Of a stretch of 64,000 nt of DNA, positions 23,262 through 35,728 are shown piece by piece. The notes beneath the pieces are model-generated. The model was not told the DNA's origin and searched no databases. It was given only the letters and a program-made list of their open reading frames with translations. The DNA is from Paramyrothecium sp. XJ0827 (Eukaryota > Ascomycota > Sordariomycetes > Hypocreales > Stachybotryaceae): contig JAJFPB010000002.1 of assembly GCA_020881915.1 (NCBI GenBank), forward strand, positions 4,351,001 through 4,415,000, given 5' to 3'. The position numbers and the translations under genes were made by a program. Numbering within the stretch: the first letter of the stretch is position 1; every line of letters starts with the position of its first letter.

Positions 23262-26200
23262 CTAGAAAGGGATCGAATCCGAGAGCTCCCGGGCTTTCTT
23301 GATCCGCATGAGGGGTGTAATTCCTTGTTCATCCGGGCGGTGCAGGAAGCTTGCAGGCGACAGCTCTGCGACGAAGTACTCGGCTATCGAGACTCTGTGC
23401 TCAGCGGCGTAGGAGAGCAGTGTTCCTCCATCGGGGAAGATTTCTTCAAACTGACTTGCAAGATCTGTTTCCTTCATAATCCTCTCTACTACCTTTTGGT
23501 CACCCTTCATGACAGCCCAGTACATGATGGTGTGGCCCGCCTTGTTCCTTTGGCTTCTATTTACACTGGGGTGACTGAAAAGCGCCTCGAACACTTCTTC
23601 TCCATCCCATGCATGCGATGAGGCTATCATTAGGGCTGTATCGCCTTGTAGGTTTGATGCATTGACGTCGACATCCTGCCTGCTCAATAGCAACATCACC
23701 ATGTCGTGGTCGGATTTCTGCGCCGCGCTCATCAGGGGCGTGTTGCCGTCATTGTCGCGAGCGTTGGTGTCAATGGCAGGATGTCCTAGCACCGCCTCTA
23801 GAAATTTCTTCTTCCAAGCCGTAACACAAAAGCGGGCGTCGGCAATTCTATGGAGACAGGTACGACCTTGATTGTCCTTTGCGTTGACCTGGATTTCTTC
23901 TCGAGCAAGTAGCAGGCGTAGCACCTCGAGTTGCATGGCGCTCACAGCGTGGTGAAGTGGTCTATCGCCGTCTGCGAATATACAGTTGACGTCTGACAAG
24001 GGAATAAGGAGCAGCGAAGCGTCTCGTTGGCTGTGCGTCATTGCAATCTCTAATGTCGAAGGGCCCTTGGTGTCTGTCATAGAGTACAGCTCGAGGTCTG
24101 ACCATTTGAGGAGCTCCATGAGTACGTCACAGTGCCCACCAGCAGCAGCAAGGCATGCCGCGTTCCGACCATATACGTCCCGGTGCTTGCGATCCACCTT
24201 GTCCAGTAGCAATTTAACGCAATCAGCATGGCCATGCTGAGCAGCAACCAGGAGTGGTGTCCAAAAGACAGATCTCTCTGGTGGCTCATGAAGAGGATCA
24301 CAAATCTGCTCGGTATCGTGACATTCAGAATCTGGGTTAGTCGAGGCATGGTCTAATAGAAATGAAACCAACCTCTCGTACCCGTTTTTCGCCCCGATGT
24401 AGAGGGCCGTCTGGTTGAGATTGTTCGTTGTGTTTGGGTCTGCACCGTGGTTCAGCAGAATTTCGACCATGGCATAATCACCACGTTTGGCGGCGATGGT
24501 CAAGAGAATGGTGTCTTCCGCTTCCAGTTTTTCCTCTTCCCTTTGTCTTTTGATCTCTCTTGCTGCTTCTTCCAAATTCTTTTCCTGCCACCATTCATCC
24601 TTCCACTGTCCTTGTCCTTGTTTTTCCATATCCTCCAATTTCTCTGATCCATAATCGGATGTGGAGTCAAGTTCTTCATTCGAGATTGCATCTGATTCTG
24701 TGTGCGACTCTTCATTCGAAATCTCGTTCGTTACCACCTCCGAATCAAAGTCTCCTTCATTTGACAACATCCCGTTGTCAGACTCGTGTAATGGCGATCC
24801 GGTGATGTACTTGGGTGGCTGATTGAGGTCGTACTCGTTCACCGTGAGGAGCAGCTCTGTCAAAGCATGGCGTCCTTCCCGGCAGGCTGTAACAAGTGCA
24901 GATTGCAGACTACCCGCCATGTCCTTCGCAAGCAAACTGACTGCGAGGTTGGCAACCGAAAACAAGTTTGACAGTTCGTCATTCTCGTGTGAAGCATCTG
25001 TTGGCTCTCTAGCCGTTTCGCCTTCGCGATTTGCAAGAAGTGCATGATAAGCCCAGTTGGCGTCGGCATATTGCCAGAATGGAGGCCGTACATCATCTGC
25101 CTCTGTATTGTGGACTATTTTTGAGGCAGCCATAGACTTGTACTGCATACAAAGACGACTCATTTTTTCGTTAGCATTGGGAAACCATTGCGATCGATTC
25201 CGCTCGAAATATTCCTGGGCCGATTTGTGGACTAGGCGGACGACATTGCTTTCTTTATCGATAACGACGAGACCAGCGCATGTAGCTACTACGTCTTCGA
25301 TATCTGGCACGTTGTCATCATCGATGGCCGTACTGTCGGGCTCAACAGACAAGGCGTATGCCAGGTCTTCTGTTAGGAAGGGCTGCCGAGCACAACTGAG
25401 AATAAGTAGTGCTTGCTTAGCGAGTGTTTCTGATTCAGGACCCAGTGCCGAAATCCGCGCCATTATTTCCTGGTACACCTTGTCATACGCATTGGATCCG
25501 ATCGACAGTTTGGCTAGTGAAGAACGGAGTGCCTTTGGAGATTTGACGTAGTTAAGTGATCGGAGGTGCAGCTCCGCTAAGAGGAACCTGAGGCGCGGTC
25601 AGCTTAAAACTGCTACATGGAGAGGGTAGTCTTACATGCCAGAACTAGCCTCCGTTATGGCTGTTATAATCTCTGCTTGCAGTACAGGAGACCGGCCTAC
25701 AAAGCTCGGCAACTGAAACATGGCGTCCCGTAAGAATTGATGAACATCCTCATCACTTGCCCTTATCTCCACAGAGGTGGCGCCTTGGGCGACGAATGGA
25801 TGCTCTATCTCGGGTATAGGCCGTGAGGTCAGAAACACATTGAGATTGTTCTTGCTCCTTAGCTTGAGAAGCTCTGAAATGAATGGGCGGCCGACTTGAG
25901 ATGGGAGCTCATCCAAAGCGTCCACTAGCAGGTTGACCCTTGTGAAAGAACTATATAGCAGTTCCAGGAGCCTTACAATCTCGTCACGCAAGAGTGTGTG
26001 ATTTGACGCTCGCTGTCTCTGGTACTGTGAGAAGATGGTATCGGGAATGCTAGCAGCCTGTTGGAGCGAGTTGCGGAGCAAGCTGCAAAGTAGGCCTTGG
26101 ACGTCCTGGTCAGGTGTTTGATATGTGCAGTAAACATATGTGTTAAGAATGCTTGGGCTGTTTTGTGCTTGGTCTTTTAGCCTCTCAACAACCATTGCTG

Positions 26201-26828
26201 TGGTAAAGGTCTTGCCAGTGCCGGGATTGCCGGGGCAAAAGAGAATCCGGCCTGTTTGGCTCTCCCACTCGGAGTACGCGGCCGAATCAAACAGCCACTT
26301 TCTCGATCCAGCCTGAAGACGACCAACCAGATAATTCTGTTGCGACGTATAGTCGATGGAGCTTATCCACTCTAACATCTTTTGGCGGTCCTCATCATCA
26401 TTCCGACGAACGAGCTTGGCGACATTTTGGCTAGTTGCCTGATCGTTATAAGCGTTAAGTAGTGTTATTTTCGCGGTAAGCTGGCTTCTAAGGTCTGAGA
26501 TCTCCTCCGGTTCCCACTTCAGCCTTCTCCATAGTCTTTGGGCCATCTTGCCTTTTTGTGGCTCGCCAAGAACAGTCCACTTGCCCATGGTTTTTTCGAG
26601 CCTCTGGAGGAGCGTCTGGCAAGTCGCCAAGATTTCCTGAAAATTGGATAGCTGGCCTTCCGACATCTGGTCGAGATTGGCGTTGGCGTCTTGGATCACG
26701 ATAGCTAACGAGCGGACATCTTGAGCGATATCTTTGAACTGCTCAGGGGCACCACTGAAGTCTTTGCGGATCTTATTAGCGAGTGATACGACGGCGAGTA
26801 TGTCGCCGACGGAGAAACCAAAGCTCAT
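23262..26828 (-). CDS. NACHT-ankyrin STAND (NLR-like) protein with charged insertion
   Basis: The model is complement of join(23262..25587, 25636..26828), 1172 aa. The 48-nt intron (GTAAGA to CTCAG) joins SSG to MFLLAELHLRSL in phase. Residues 1-170 are a helical STAND N-terminal domain (MSFGFSVGDILAVVSLANK). The P-loop is at about 198-207 (CPGNPGTGKT), the Walker-B-like block at about 299-308 (LLVDALDELP), and LTSRPIPEIE follows. After a winged-helix-like segment come ankyrin repeats from about residue 690 to the end (for example DTALMIASSHAWDG). Between the NACHT part and the repeats, about residues 630-705 form an acidic then basic low-complexity insertion with duplicated SNEE motifs and a predicted coiled coil. 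The gene is convergent with the other NACHT-ankyrin gene. Function by family: a signalling switch, probably in non-self recognition. Confidence 0.9.
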
Positions 26829-29148
26829 CTTGCATCAAACCGCCGACACTCATAAATATTCTAGCTTTGATCAAAGATTATCAAGTCAGATTGCTGTCAG
26901 ATCTATCGGACTGCTCCTCAAGGCTGTCTGACCTAGGCAACCATCAGCTGTCCAATCAAATGTTCACAACCCCTCCTCTGCCCCCGGACAACACTCCTGG
27001 CTCCACAAGCCCGGGCTGGACAATCAAGAGTAGGAAACTATTTAGTCATGGGGAAATTGGAGCTAGAGCATTTATCATTGTAACAAATCTTTTATGATTA
27101 CAATAAATTGCTTGTACAGTTATTCATAGAGCTGTCCCGTCATTGAGCTGGTCACAAGCTCCAAATGCCCTACTTAAGTGCGAATGACCCTTCCACTCAA
27201 AACGGCGTTCACTTTCACCAAAATCCTAGACTTATGCGGCCATCAGCCCCCACCGAACCCGAATCTCAGCACATCCTATATCCTCAAGTACTCAGATAAG
27301 CTCAAGGTCAGGAACATACGAAGTCTCGCACTTCAGTGGTTTCGTTGGCCCATGATTGAAGAGAGGGCTCGGGTAATGTATCAGTCGATGTTTGCGCTAA
27401 AATTCCCATGGTCTCGGTGACCAAGGCGCCAATGATGCGCGGGTTATAAAAGTTTTTTCTTGCTGCTTGATTGCCCGTAGGTCCACCTGAACATTGCAAA
27501 ACATGTTACAACCGATCATGGCTGTAGAGAAGGAAAACTGATTAGTTCCGAGTGTGATGACGCCTTTTCTCGCAATCGGTTAGTCTGCGAAGGTCAGAGG
27601 ACCATATAAAACGAGCCACACCGGGTGGTTTGTCTGTGTATATCTGCTGGATCACGCGCTGGCTAGGCCAAGTTATGACAGTTTTGACGGGGACAACAGG
27701 CTCATTGCAACACCATTTTTCAGTGGGGTTAACATAGCAGATGCTTGTTGATCTCGTTCTAGTTGTTTTAGAAGTCGTGGCATTATATTATGCTCCGAAG
27801 ACATACCTGGATGCGAGTAGACACATCCTAAAATGTTATGTATTAGAGTAGGTAGTAGATAAGTGAGTCCGAGTCTCACCTTCTCGCTCGCAAAATTCTA
27901 ATCGAAGACAACTAGCAACTATGCTACCAGTAGACAGTCCCCACATCTACTTACTTCTAATCAAGCAGGCAACTCTGGCACCATTTCGCCGCAGTTAAAG
28001 CACTGCGCCATCAAAGGAACCGATCATAGGACTGGAACGAGCTGGACTAACTTTGACAGCTTACTAACAAACTATTAGGAATCAAGCTCTTGATGTAAGC
28101 AGGGCTCGGCAGACCGTTTTCGTTTTCGTTCTGCATCGCCGAACGCAAGCACTGTTATTGCGTGTTTGTTGCAATACAAACCAAGGATGTGCACATACGA
28201 ATCTGTCTTGCAGGGCCTTAAAATACTGTAAGCATCAATTTTGTATCGTCGATCTGCATGCAACTTACCAAATGGTCGAACCTGCACGCTCGCAGCATTG
28301 GTAATGGGTTTGAAGAGAGCTGCAATCCATTGGGGTTATGATAAGAAAACAGTATTGCCCGGATGAGCGCATGTACCTTCGAATCGCGGTCGGTCGTATC
28401 TGCTCAATGAATTCATTAGCGATGCGACCAGAAACACTGGGCGATGGGGAATTCTCACGTCTGATGCGCGTCTACGGGGCTGCCATGATGACGCAAAGGT
28501 AGCCCTTGGGCCCAAGAGGCGATGGAGTAGACACGATCGCTATCTTGAATCGCAAAGGATGCCTGGGAGGGACACTTGAGGAAGCCCGGATCGGTTGAAC
28601 GGTAGAAAAGAACAGAGGTAGGGTCAAGGTGTGTGGTTGAAAGGGAGAAAAGAGCAGAGGTGGAGCCGAGATAAGATGTGTGGTTGATGTAAAGCCCGTG
28701 GTACACCTGCCGGCAGATGGCAAGCACGTGCGACACGACACCACGGGATGGCCACTGCACTAACGTGCATTGCAGCTGCATATACTGACGAACACTGTCA
28801 ATGTGATCACCGGAAATCACTTTTATAACCGGACAAGGTTCGAGTTGCATGTTGATACCATACAAAATGCCCCTTCTCGCCCGTCCTGTTGCTAAGGTAC
28901 TTAGCAGCACACCCACCGTATTTTGAAAGAAATAAAACAGTCACATCACCGTTCTGTGCACCAAAAAAGACTGACCATAACACTAGTCAGTGATCAAAAA
29001 TTGTGATATTGGTGTTTTATCCCTGACAAGACACCAAGGGTAGACTCTGAGGAGTACTGAGAAGTGGGCGGTTACCCCAAGCCCAGCCGGACGATCTACC
29101 TCGAACGGCTATTAAGGTACGATTGAATCCCTTTTGAGCGATAGAGGC
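26829..29148. other. Gene-poor spacer, 2.3 kb
   Basis: No gene is supported. The 26.83-27.1 kb part is the likely promoter of the divergent-side NACHT gene. Open frames at 27178-27420 (+) and 28455-28916 (-) lack splice-consistent extensions, motifs or credible starts. Confidence 0.4.
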
Positions 29149-29778
29149 ATGACTAGCGCACCGAGAGAGCAGGAGGCCGAGAACATGGATCAATATCCAC
29201 CCGAGGACGAAAAAAGAGACTGGTACTATATGGGCCTTCGGGGACGACCTGTTCTTGTCGCCAGAACCAGTTCTCTGCCTTGGGTGCTGCGCCAAATTCG
29301 TGGTCGTGCCTACAAGTCGTAAAGGCCTAACTCAGAACATGATATTCTTTCGAAGTGGTCGCATGCTACCGAGCAAAGAATTATTCAAGCTCTCCAGGGC
29401 TGCGACTGGCGCTTCTTTTACCCAACTCGGATCTTTGACGGACAGGAAGATTCATCAAGTGTAGTACTCTTAGTAGGAGTCAACGGTGTCGGACTCGAAT
29501 GGAATCTGGCAATTCGAAAAGCGCTTGCATGTCGCGATGCTCTGCAGGAAGACAATATCATGGACGTTGAAGTCGAGTTGATGGATGCGTTTGTCTCGCC
29601 GGAAGCCAGCTTCCGTAAGCGCTTCGAGGAACAGATTGACAAGAAGTACTGGCTATTGGATACGCCGAGGGTCCAAGACAAGGATTACTTGGCGGCTAGA
29701 ATCAACACATGTGCCCTGGTCGAAATTGCCAATGATGCCACCTTAGCCACGTTGGGATACCTAGCATTTGGCTACTAG
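29149..29778 (+). pseudogene. Fungal hypothetical protein frame with one internal stop
   Basis: A single frame runs from ATG 29149 to TAG 29778 (210 codons) and is interrupted only by TAA at 29320-29322 (codon 58). Before the stop it reads WYYMGLRGRPVLVARTSSLP, an opening I recognise from uncharacterised fungal proteins. After it the frame reads DWRFFYPTRIFDGQ, then VVLLVGVNGVGLEWN and DVEVELMDAFVSP, consistent with the same family's central segment. The frame is otherwise intact, with coding-like composition on both sides. A CAA-to-TAA change would explain the stop. A short intron bypass is not convincing because no branch site is well placed. The protein lacks the family's usual C-terminal extension, so the 3' end may also be truncated. 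Function unknown. Confidence 0.5.
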
Positions 29779-30684
29779 TACTTAATGAATGATTATGAGC
29801 TCGCTCAGATAATGGATGATAATATGAGTGCTTGCATCTAACCATACCTTCAAAAGTTTTTACTAAATCTTACCGAGCATGTAATATTTCCCCATCCACA
29901 AACACTCAGGGCCATTTGCTTGTGCAGGATAGTACCAACTATGCCCAAGCCAAACCTAAGAATGCTCAGGCTCGGTCGAGTGTGTACGGTGGGCACAAAA
30001 TGCCGACCGACGGGGCTGTCAATGAATATTCCATTAACGAATCATACATCGGGCCTGGCTGTTCACGCAACTGGACGCCTCGAAATACGAAGAAAAATAT
30101 TCTTGAAGGAACCTCGTGGCGCTGGGATCGTGACCGTAGCGAAGAGTGTTGTCTTCGCCTTTGGGCAAACAATGCTTGCCAGGTGATTATCTCGGTTGGA
30201 AATGCGACCCTCCGGATCATAACTAACGATCATGTGCGTGCGCTTGAGGTTTCAAACCGCTAGAACTCTCAAAAGGGACCCGAGATTTGGTTCTAAGTCA
30301 TAAAGGATCCAAATACGCTGAACTTAGTGTTTGGATGTAATAAGATGATAAATAGGACTCGCCATTGTTGTTACAGGTTATGTTGGTCTCTATTGCTTGC
30401 GTGCAATCTGCTTGGCACATCACTGCCTAGGGAGTCACTCATTTACATATATGTGTCACCTGAATAGCTCTCAATCACTCTTCTCGTCCAAGAGTCTTAC
30501 TAACGGAATGAACAGAAAAGTAAAGCAGATATCCTGAGGTCCTAAATTGTTAGGGTATGCTCATAATCAACCGCAAACACCGGAGTTATTACTACATCCG
30601 TTGGGTTAAGCTTGTTCTACCACAATTTCCCTCTCCTTACATAATACATGCAACATTGTTCGCTAATAAAGAACTACCTGAAGT
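29779..30684. other. Spacer, 0.9 kb
   Basis: A 143-codon plus-strand frame (29832-30263) overlaps others on both strands. It has no signal peptide, motif or splice context, so I do not call it. The remainder is AT-rich and probably holds the 3' end of the UNC93-like gene. Confidence 0.4.
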
Positions 30685-32143
30685 CTAGCTATTGGTATTC
30701 TTCTCATTCTCTGTGGCCGAAAAAACTGCTCCATCCAGCGACTCTTCGCTCTCCTCGCTCTGAAAACTCCCCTTCAAGTCTCGAATCACTAGCCACGCAG
30801 GATAAATGGAGATACCCCAGAGGCCGAAATTCAGATAAGCCCCACCGACTGTCGCGAAAAGAGGTAACGAACTCAGCCCATAGCTGACTGCCTGCCAAGC
30901 AGATTCTGTCGCTCTGAGGAGAGCAGCCAAACGAACAGTTTCTTGAGGGCTGGTCGAAATTTGCCCAATAAGGAAAAAAGCGAAGTTGTAGTTCAGCTGG
31001 AAACCAGAGACAAGAAATATGAATACCCCGAATGACTTTCCGAAACCCGGGTCTGACCAGTCGTAAATCGGGCTAGTTCGTCGAAATTCCGTAACATTAA
31101 CCGTCAGCCAGATCCACCAGGCACCTTGAAGTGCCATGATGACAGCAAAAGCCCAACGGCCCCGTTTTCGGATAGAGTATCGGTTGATGTCCAGCCAAGC
31201 ACCCAAAACGTTGCCAGCAACTACAGCAACGATGCCTGAAAGAAAAGAACCAAGTGCCCGGGACCGGACACTGAACCACAAAGCTATGTAGCTGAAGAAG
31301 ACGGCCTCGGAGTAGACGCCTTGTCCAATCCACAATACCAGTAGCAGGAACTCTCTTTTGAGGAAAGTTTTGGATGTAGCCTTGAATTCCTTCCAGGGGT
31401 TGTCGAAAATGGACAAATCGACTTTAGTTCCATCCGAACGTTGCACTTTCGCAGGTGGAGTCAGGAAGAGAGCCACAACAGGCCCGGCGACTTGCAGGGC
31501 AATGAAGATGAGATAGACCGTATATGATACCTTTCCAGCCTCATTGCGATCGGCATTCAGTCCCAAGTTGATTGCGCCTCCCAGGATTTGCCCGAGGCGA
31601 GTCCAGGAGAGCCAGTAGGCGACCATTCTTCCTCTGTTGCGTGGCTCGGGATACGCAATGCCTATCGCAGCTTCAGAAGCCCAAAAGATACCAGCGGAGA
31701 TGCCGCAGCAGGCAGCGCCAAAGAGCACAAGCCATTCCACAGCGTATCGGTTGTTCAGGTAAAGACCGGCGCTGTAAACGGAGAATCCCAAGGTGCCGAT
31801 AACGAGTGCACCTTTGATGCCAACGTACTTGACGAGGCCACTGGTAAACCAGCAGGATATAACCATCAGGACGAATGTCAATGCATTTCCAGCGTTGACC
31901 AGGTATGGCTTCTGAGCTCCTCCAGCTCCAAGCGAGTTCATCGCGCCCCAAAGACCTGGTGCGGCAAAGCTACATATTCCCAAGATCGTAGCATTAAAAA
32001 AAGGAGTGCGATTCCATTTGGCTAATAGCAGTCAGTAAGCATGAACAGCACCACAAGGTGATATCTGCTGTCTCACCGTGTTGCTTTGTTTCAATAGGAG
32101 TCGACTGCTGCTGCTCCAGCGCCGGCTCTGTGTTGGCCGACAT
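30685..32143 (-). CDS. UNC93-like (DUF895) major-facilitator membrane protein
   Basis: The model is complement of join(30685..32021, 32077..32143), 467 aa. The short first exon (MSANTEPALEQQQ...) is joined by a 55-nt intron (GTGAGA to TTAG) to AKWNRTPFFNATILGICSF, the conserved opening of fungal UNC93-like proteins. About eleven hydrophobic segments follow. The signature stretch after helix 1 is APGLWGAMNSLGAGG, and a charged inter-helix segment PEPRNRGRMVAYWLSWTRLG is present. The C-terminus is acidic and cytosolic-looking (EESEESLDG). These proteins are MFS-fold, usually plasma or internal membrane, with substrate unknown in fungi. Length is normal for the family and no break is seen. The gene stands alone and shows no obvious coregulation with its neighbours. 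Confidence 0.9.
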
Positions 32144-33713
32144 TGTCAACGGGTTTGCAACAGTGACTGAACCCGACAAAGTGAAGGAGGAAAAGATAGC
32201 TGAAATAGCCTTTTCCTTCAGTAGGGTGAAGCTTTGAAAAATGTGTCCCAGTTTTGGAATGGAAGTGCAGATCGGCTGTTTTTGAAGATCTCCAGCGCTC
32301 TGAAACGGGCAGACGCGTAACTGCAAAGTTAGCACCAAAAGAGTGACGCCATAAGACCCTGGGATTTTTCATTGCCGCCTATCTTGGCCCCGAAAGTCCA
32401 ATAGCCCGAAACCAATCCCTGGAAGTCTGAATTAACGCGATCTTGGACGGAGCGCTCGGGCCTTCTTGAGATCTAGTCAAGCTTATCCCATCACCGCCCC
32501 ACGTGTAGTGACAGCTCGAAATATAATGCAGCAATGGCGTGATCAAGACCCTTGCAGCAAAACGATTGTTTTGATATGCTAGTGGCCTGAGTAATTGATA
32601 AGGGAGCTACCAGCATCTAAAATGGGACTGAAATATTTCGAAGCCTTTGAGGCTCTCAGACGTTACGAAGTGGTCAAAACACATGTCAAGCATCATCAAA
32701 GCATACAAGAGGAGTACTTGAAGTGCCAGTATTCTAGCACTTGTTCTATTTTACAGCCTCTGCAAAGTCCCGGCCGCGCGGCAATCAGCGAAGATGTCGC
32801 ACAGAGATCAATGAACAGTTCACGCAGCACACATTGGAGAAACCGGTCTGTCGCGAGTCTCTTGGCATCTCCATTCTTCAGGCTACATCTGAAATGCATA
32901 TATGGCGTAGTGCGGACAAAGACTAAATTAAAATAAGCATTGAGGGCCGAAGCGGACTTTGTCCGACAGAAGCTGGGGATTACAATTGGTTTTCATCGAC
33001 TCGATGCAGAATATCTTCCGACGAGAAGGGAGCTAGCTTCGACACAGCATCTCAGCAGCATTTTGTTCCAGTTCTCGTGGATGTTGTTTTTTGCACGAGA
33101 GAAGAAGGCCGCGAGCGAAAAGGATTATTCAAGTAGCTCAGAGACCAGAATGAGAAGGTTGCAGAAGCTCTTGAGAATGAGCCATGAATCAATAGACAGG
33201 CAGGTGGTCCAGCTACCTGACAATGAAACTAGCATCTGCAATTACTGAAAACAAGTAAACAAGGCATTTGAAGCGCTGACTGGTGCTTGCTACTACACTA
33301 GCTCTTCAGGCTTACCTGAGGGAAAACATATTAAACAAGCGGTGGCACATAGGTGCTTGTGATATTATGGAATATCGAATATTTCACATGAGATATCATT
33401 AATAGGTTGCAAAATCATTTCACGATGGACAATAGATGCCACAATATAACGTTTCAAATTGAGGAAATAAAAAGAAGGTGTCCATTTCTTGATTTGATCG
33501 GCGAAATACCGATTTTGACACTTTTCAAGTACCAAAGCGAGCTGGAACGAACCAATGCCACGCTTATTAGCTGTGACGGTAAGTAGTAAGAATTGAAGTT
33601 TCCACCCTTGATAACACGGCGAGGACCGTGTTACAAATCAGCCCCCATCCCCCATCCACTCTTGAAGGCTCTCCTAAACAGGAGCGTTGGGTTTCAGACA
33701 AGCTCTACATCAC
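32144..33713. other. Spacer, 1.6 kb
   Basis: The first 250 bp are the likely promoter and 5' UTR of the UNC93-like gene. Plus-strand frames at 32595-32936 and 32940-33248 are Arg/Ser-rich and open in a row but contain no domain. They could be a decayed gene; I see no positive support. From 33300 the DNA is AT-rich. Confidence 0.35.
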
Positions 33714-34099
33714 TTAGCAGCTAATTTCCACCGAGCCATACAAAACAGAGTGGCATGCTACATCACCATCTCCAACAGTCCAGGAGCTTCCGCGACAGTT
33801 GTTGCCACTCCACGTCTTGATGGTGCAGCTCCTGAAAGGTCGTTAGCACATTGCCCTAGGTCATGCATAAGTAAGAAGTACCTCTTCTCCGGAGCCCTAA
33901 TGGAACGTTTGTTGGTCACTGGGAGGCAGCGGTAAGCCCCAGAGCCCTGGATCGTGATACTATCTCGGCCTCCGTCACAGTTGTCGCCAGACCACATGTC
34001 CACAATGGCGAGGTCTGACTGCCTCTTCTCAAGCATGGCAGGGCTTGCGTTGGTAGTGGCAAGAGCTGCGCAAAGGGCGAAGAGCTGAGTGAACTGCAT
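33714..34099 (-). CDS. Small secreted cysteine-rich protein with internal repeat
   Basis: The model is complement of join(33714..33831, 33882..34099), 111 aa. The 50-nt intron (GTACTT to TTTCAG) has a perfect TGCTAAC branch site and joins EKR to SCTIKTW. Residues 1-18 form a signal peptide. A Kex2-type site LEKR is at 23-26, so the mature form is about 85 aa. The mature part has six cysteines (41, 58, 75, 85, 99, 111), enough for three disulfides. The motif WSGDNCDGG (36-44) recurs as WSGNNCRGS (80-88), showing two related halves separated near the intron. Such proteins are effector- or antimicrobial-like by size and pattern, but no function can be assigned. A TATA box lies about 110 nt upstream. 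Confidence 0.8.
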
Positions 34100-34208
34100 G
34101 ATTGCGGTATGATTGTGCTGAGTAGAAGAGCTTTCTGTAATGGGCAGGAAGTGATTGTAGTTTCTTGTGTGATGATGCTTTCAACTTGGAGGTGGAAGAC
34201 TGATGGGG

Positions 34209-34216
34209 TTTATATA
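34209..34216 (-). promoter_or_regulatory. TATA box of the small secreted protein gene
   Basis: The minus-strand sequence TATATAAA lies 110-117 nt before the ATG at 34099, a typical distance for an inducible fungal gene with a short 5' UTR. Confidence 0.55.
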
Positions 34217-35728
34217 CTTTGTCTACTCTCAACGATAGCCATTATAACTAATTTCAGTGCCTTATTGTCCAGGTTCCCCGCTCTGGCTCCTGAAGAAGTC
34301 AGGAATCCGTCGTCTCCGTGTACTCTTGCCTGTCAAACTACTGGACCAATGTATGACCAACAAGTGCTCGGAGTGGCTGATGCTTCGCAACTCCACTCAC
34401 CACTGGCTCAATCCACTACCCCTGAAGCTTGGTTGCATTTCTCATCTTACTCAGTACCTTTCTTATCCCTGGACAGTGTCGTCTTACGTGGCAGTGCATT
34501 GCATCTGTCTAGCCGTTCGAATAAGACTTGGCCCTTAACCTTCGAGCTAGAGAAACTCAAAGCACTGCTTAGAACTTCTTGCGGCAAGTGCAAGACGTAC
34601 GAGTCGCACGAATATTGTTTCGACACCGCATTGTGAATCGACCAACAAACGGCGCTCTCGGCATACTTCCGATGGTTGTCTGCGCTTCTGATCACATTTT
34701 GAACGACGGATATCGTATAATCAACCAATCCAGAGTCTCCTTGCTAGGAAACTTTTGGGGGGTTTGGCACTAGCCTTGACTGAATGAATAGTGTCATGGT
34801 TAAAACCACGATGCATGCGGCTCTACGGCGCAGATGTAGTTATTAACGCAGCTTTGTGGCACAACGAAGATCGGCATAGTAGAATGCTTGCTCATGGAGG
34901 AAAATCGCACTACTTCCATTGAAGAACCTAGTACTTGGTCATAGTTGCGGAGCGAGTAAGCAAACGCGGCAATGCGTCTATGTGGCACAGCGGCAAAACG
35001 GCAGACCGCATAACCGCAACGGATGTTCCGGAGCAAACGCTGCCAAGAACCTGGTCAATAACAAGACCCTAGGAAGAAGGATTTGAAATGAAACAATAGT
35101 CGAATCTCCGTGGAATTCGGGGCAATTAGGCCGTTGTCCACGCTTTCTCCTTGCTTACCTGGTAGGCGTTGGGAGTCAGATTTCCGGTCAAGGAGAACAG
35201 TCACATTGCTTTACTATGAGATCGTTTGCATCGTTGTTTCTAATTACTCTTCTAGTAAAAATAGTTATGGCTAGATATTTCTATCTTTGGTGGGCAATTC
35301 ACTCACCCACGTCGGCCGATCGGCCGTAGGTCGGTGCTACTCTATGCAGCATTGGCAGGCCAATTATCAAGTCCCCGCCCCCTGTCTAGACGCCTATCCT
35401 TGTGCGGAAGACTTAAGGCCTGTATTTGAGGGGAAGCCTGCCATTCACCTGAGCCAGACGTATTGGGAGGGATGAGTGCTCAAGGATTACATATACCGGA
35501 AGGTTGATGCCTTCTAGGAGCGAGATCCTTCAATCTCTTGATTCAGCTTCGTAGGAGGCCTACCTGTTACGGGGTGATGATGGATACCCCGAGAGAAGAA
35601 GTGCTTAGAAACCGAGTACTCTCTCAGATGTGCAGCGAGTCGAGTTAGATGAAGACGTACCCAAAACGACTGCGGTACCTATGGATTGTAATTTGAAGTA
35701 GCTGATGATCCTAAGCGACCCCTGGGCC
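34217..35728. other. Spacer, 1.5 kb
   Basis: No gene is supported. The frames at 34109-34636 (+) overlap the promoter of the secreted-protein gene and lack coding features. The rest shows nothing recognisable. Confidence 0.4.

Noticed and set aside
24447..24805. Phe/Leu/Pro-rich plus-strand frames that look like membrane segments
   Set aside because: They are the complement of the Glu/Lys-rich coiled-coil insertion of the NACHT-ankyrin gene; the hydrophobicity is an artefact of the codons.
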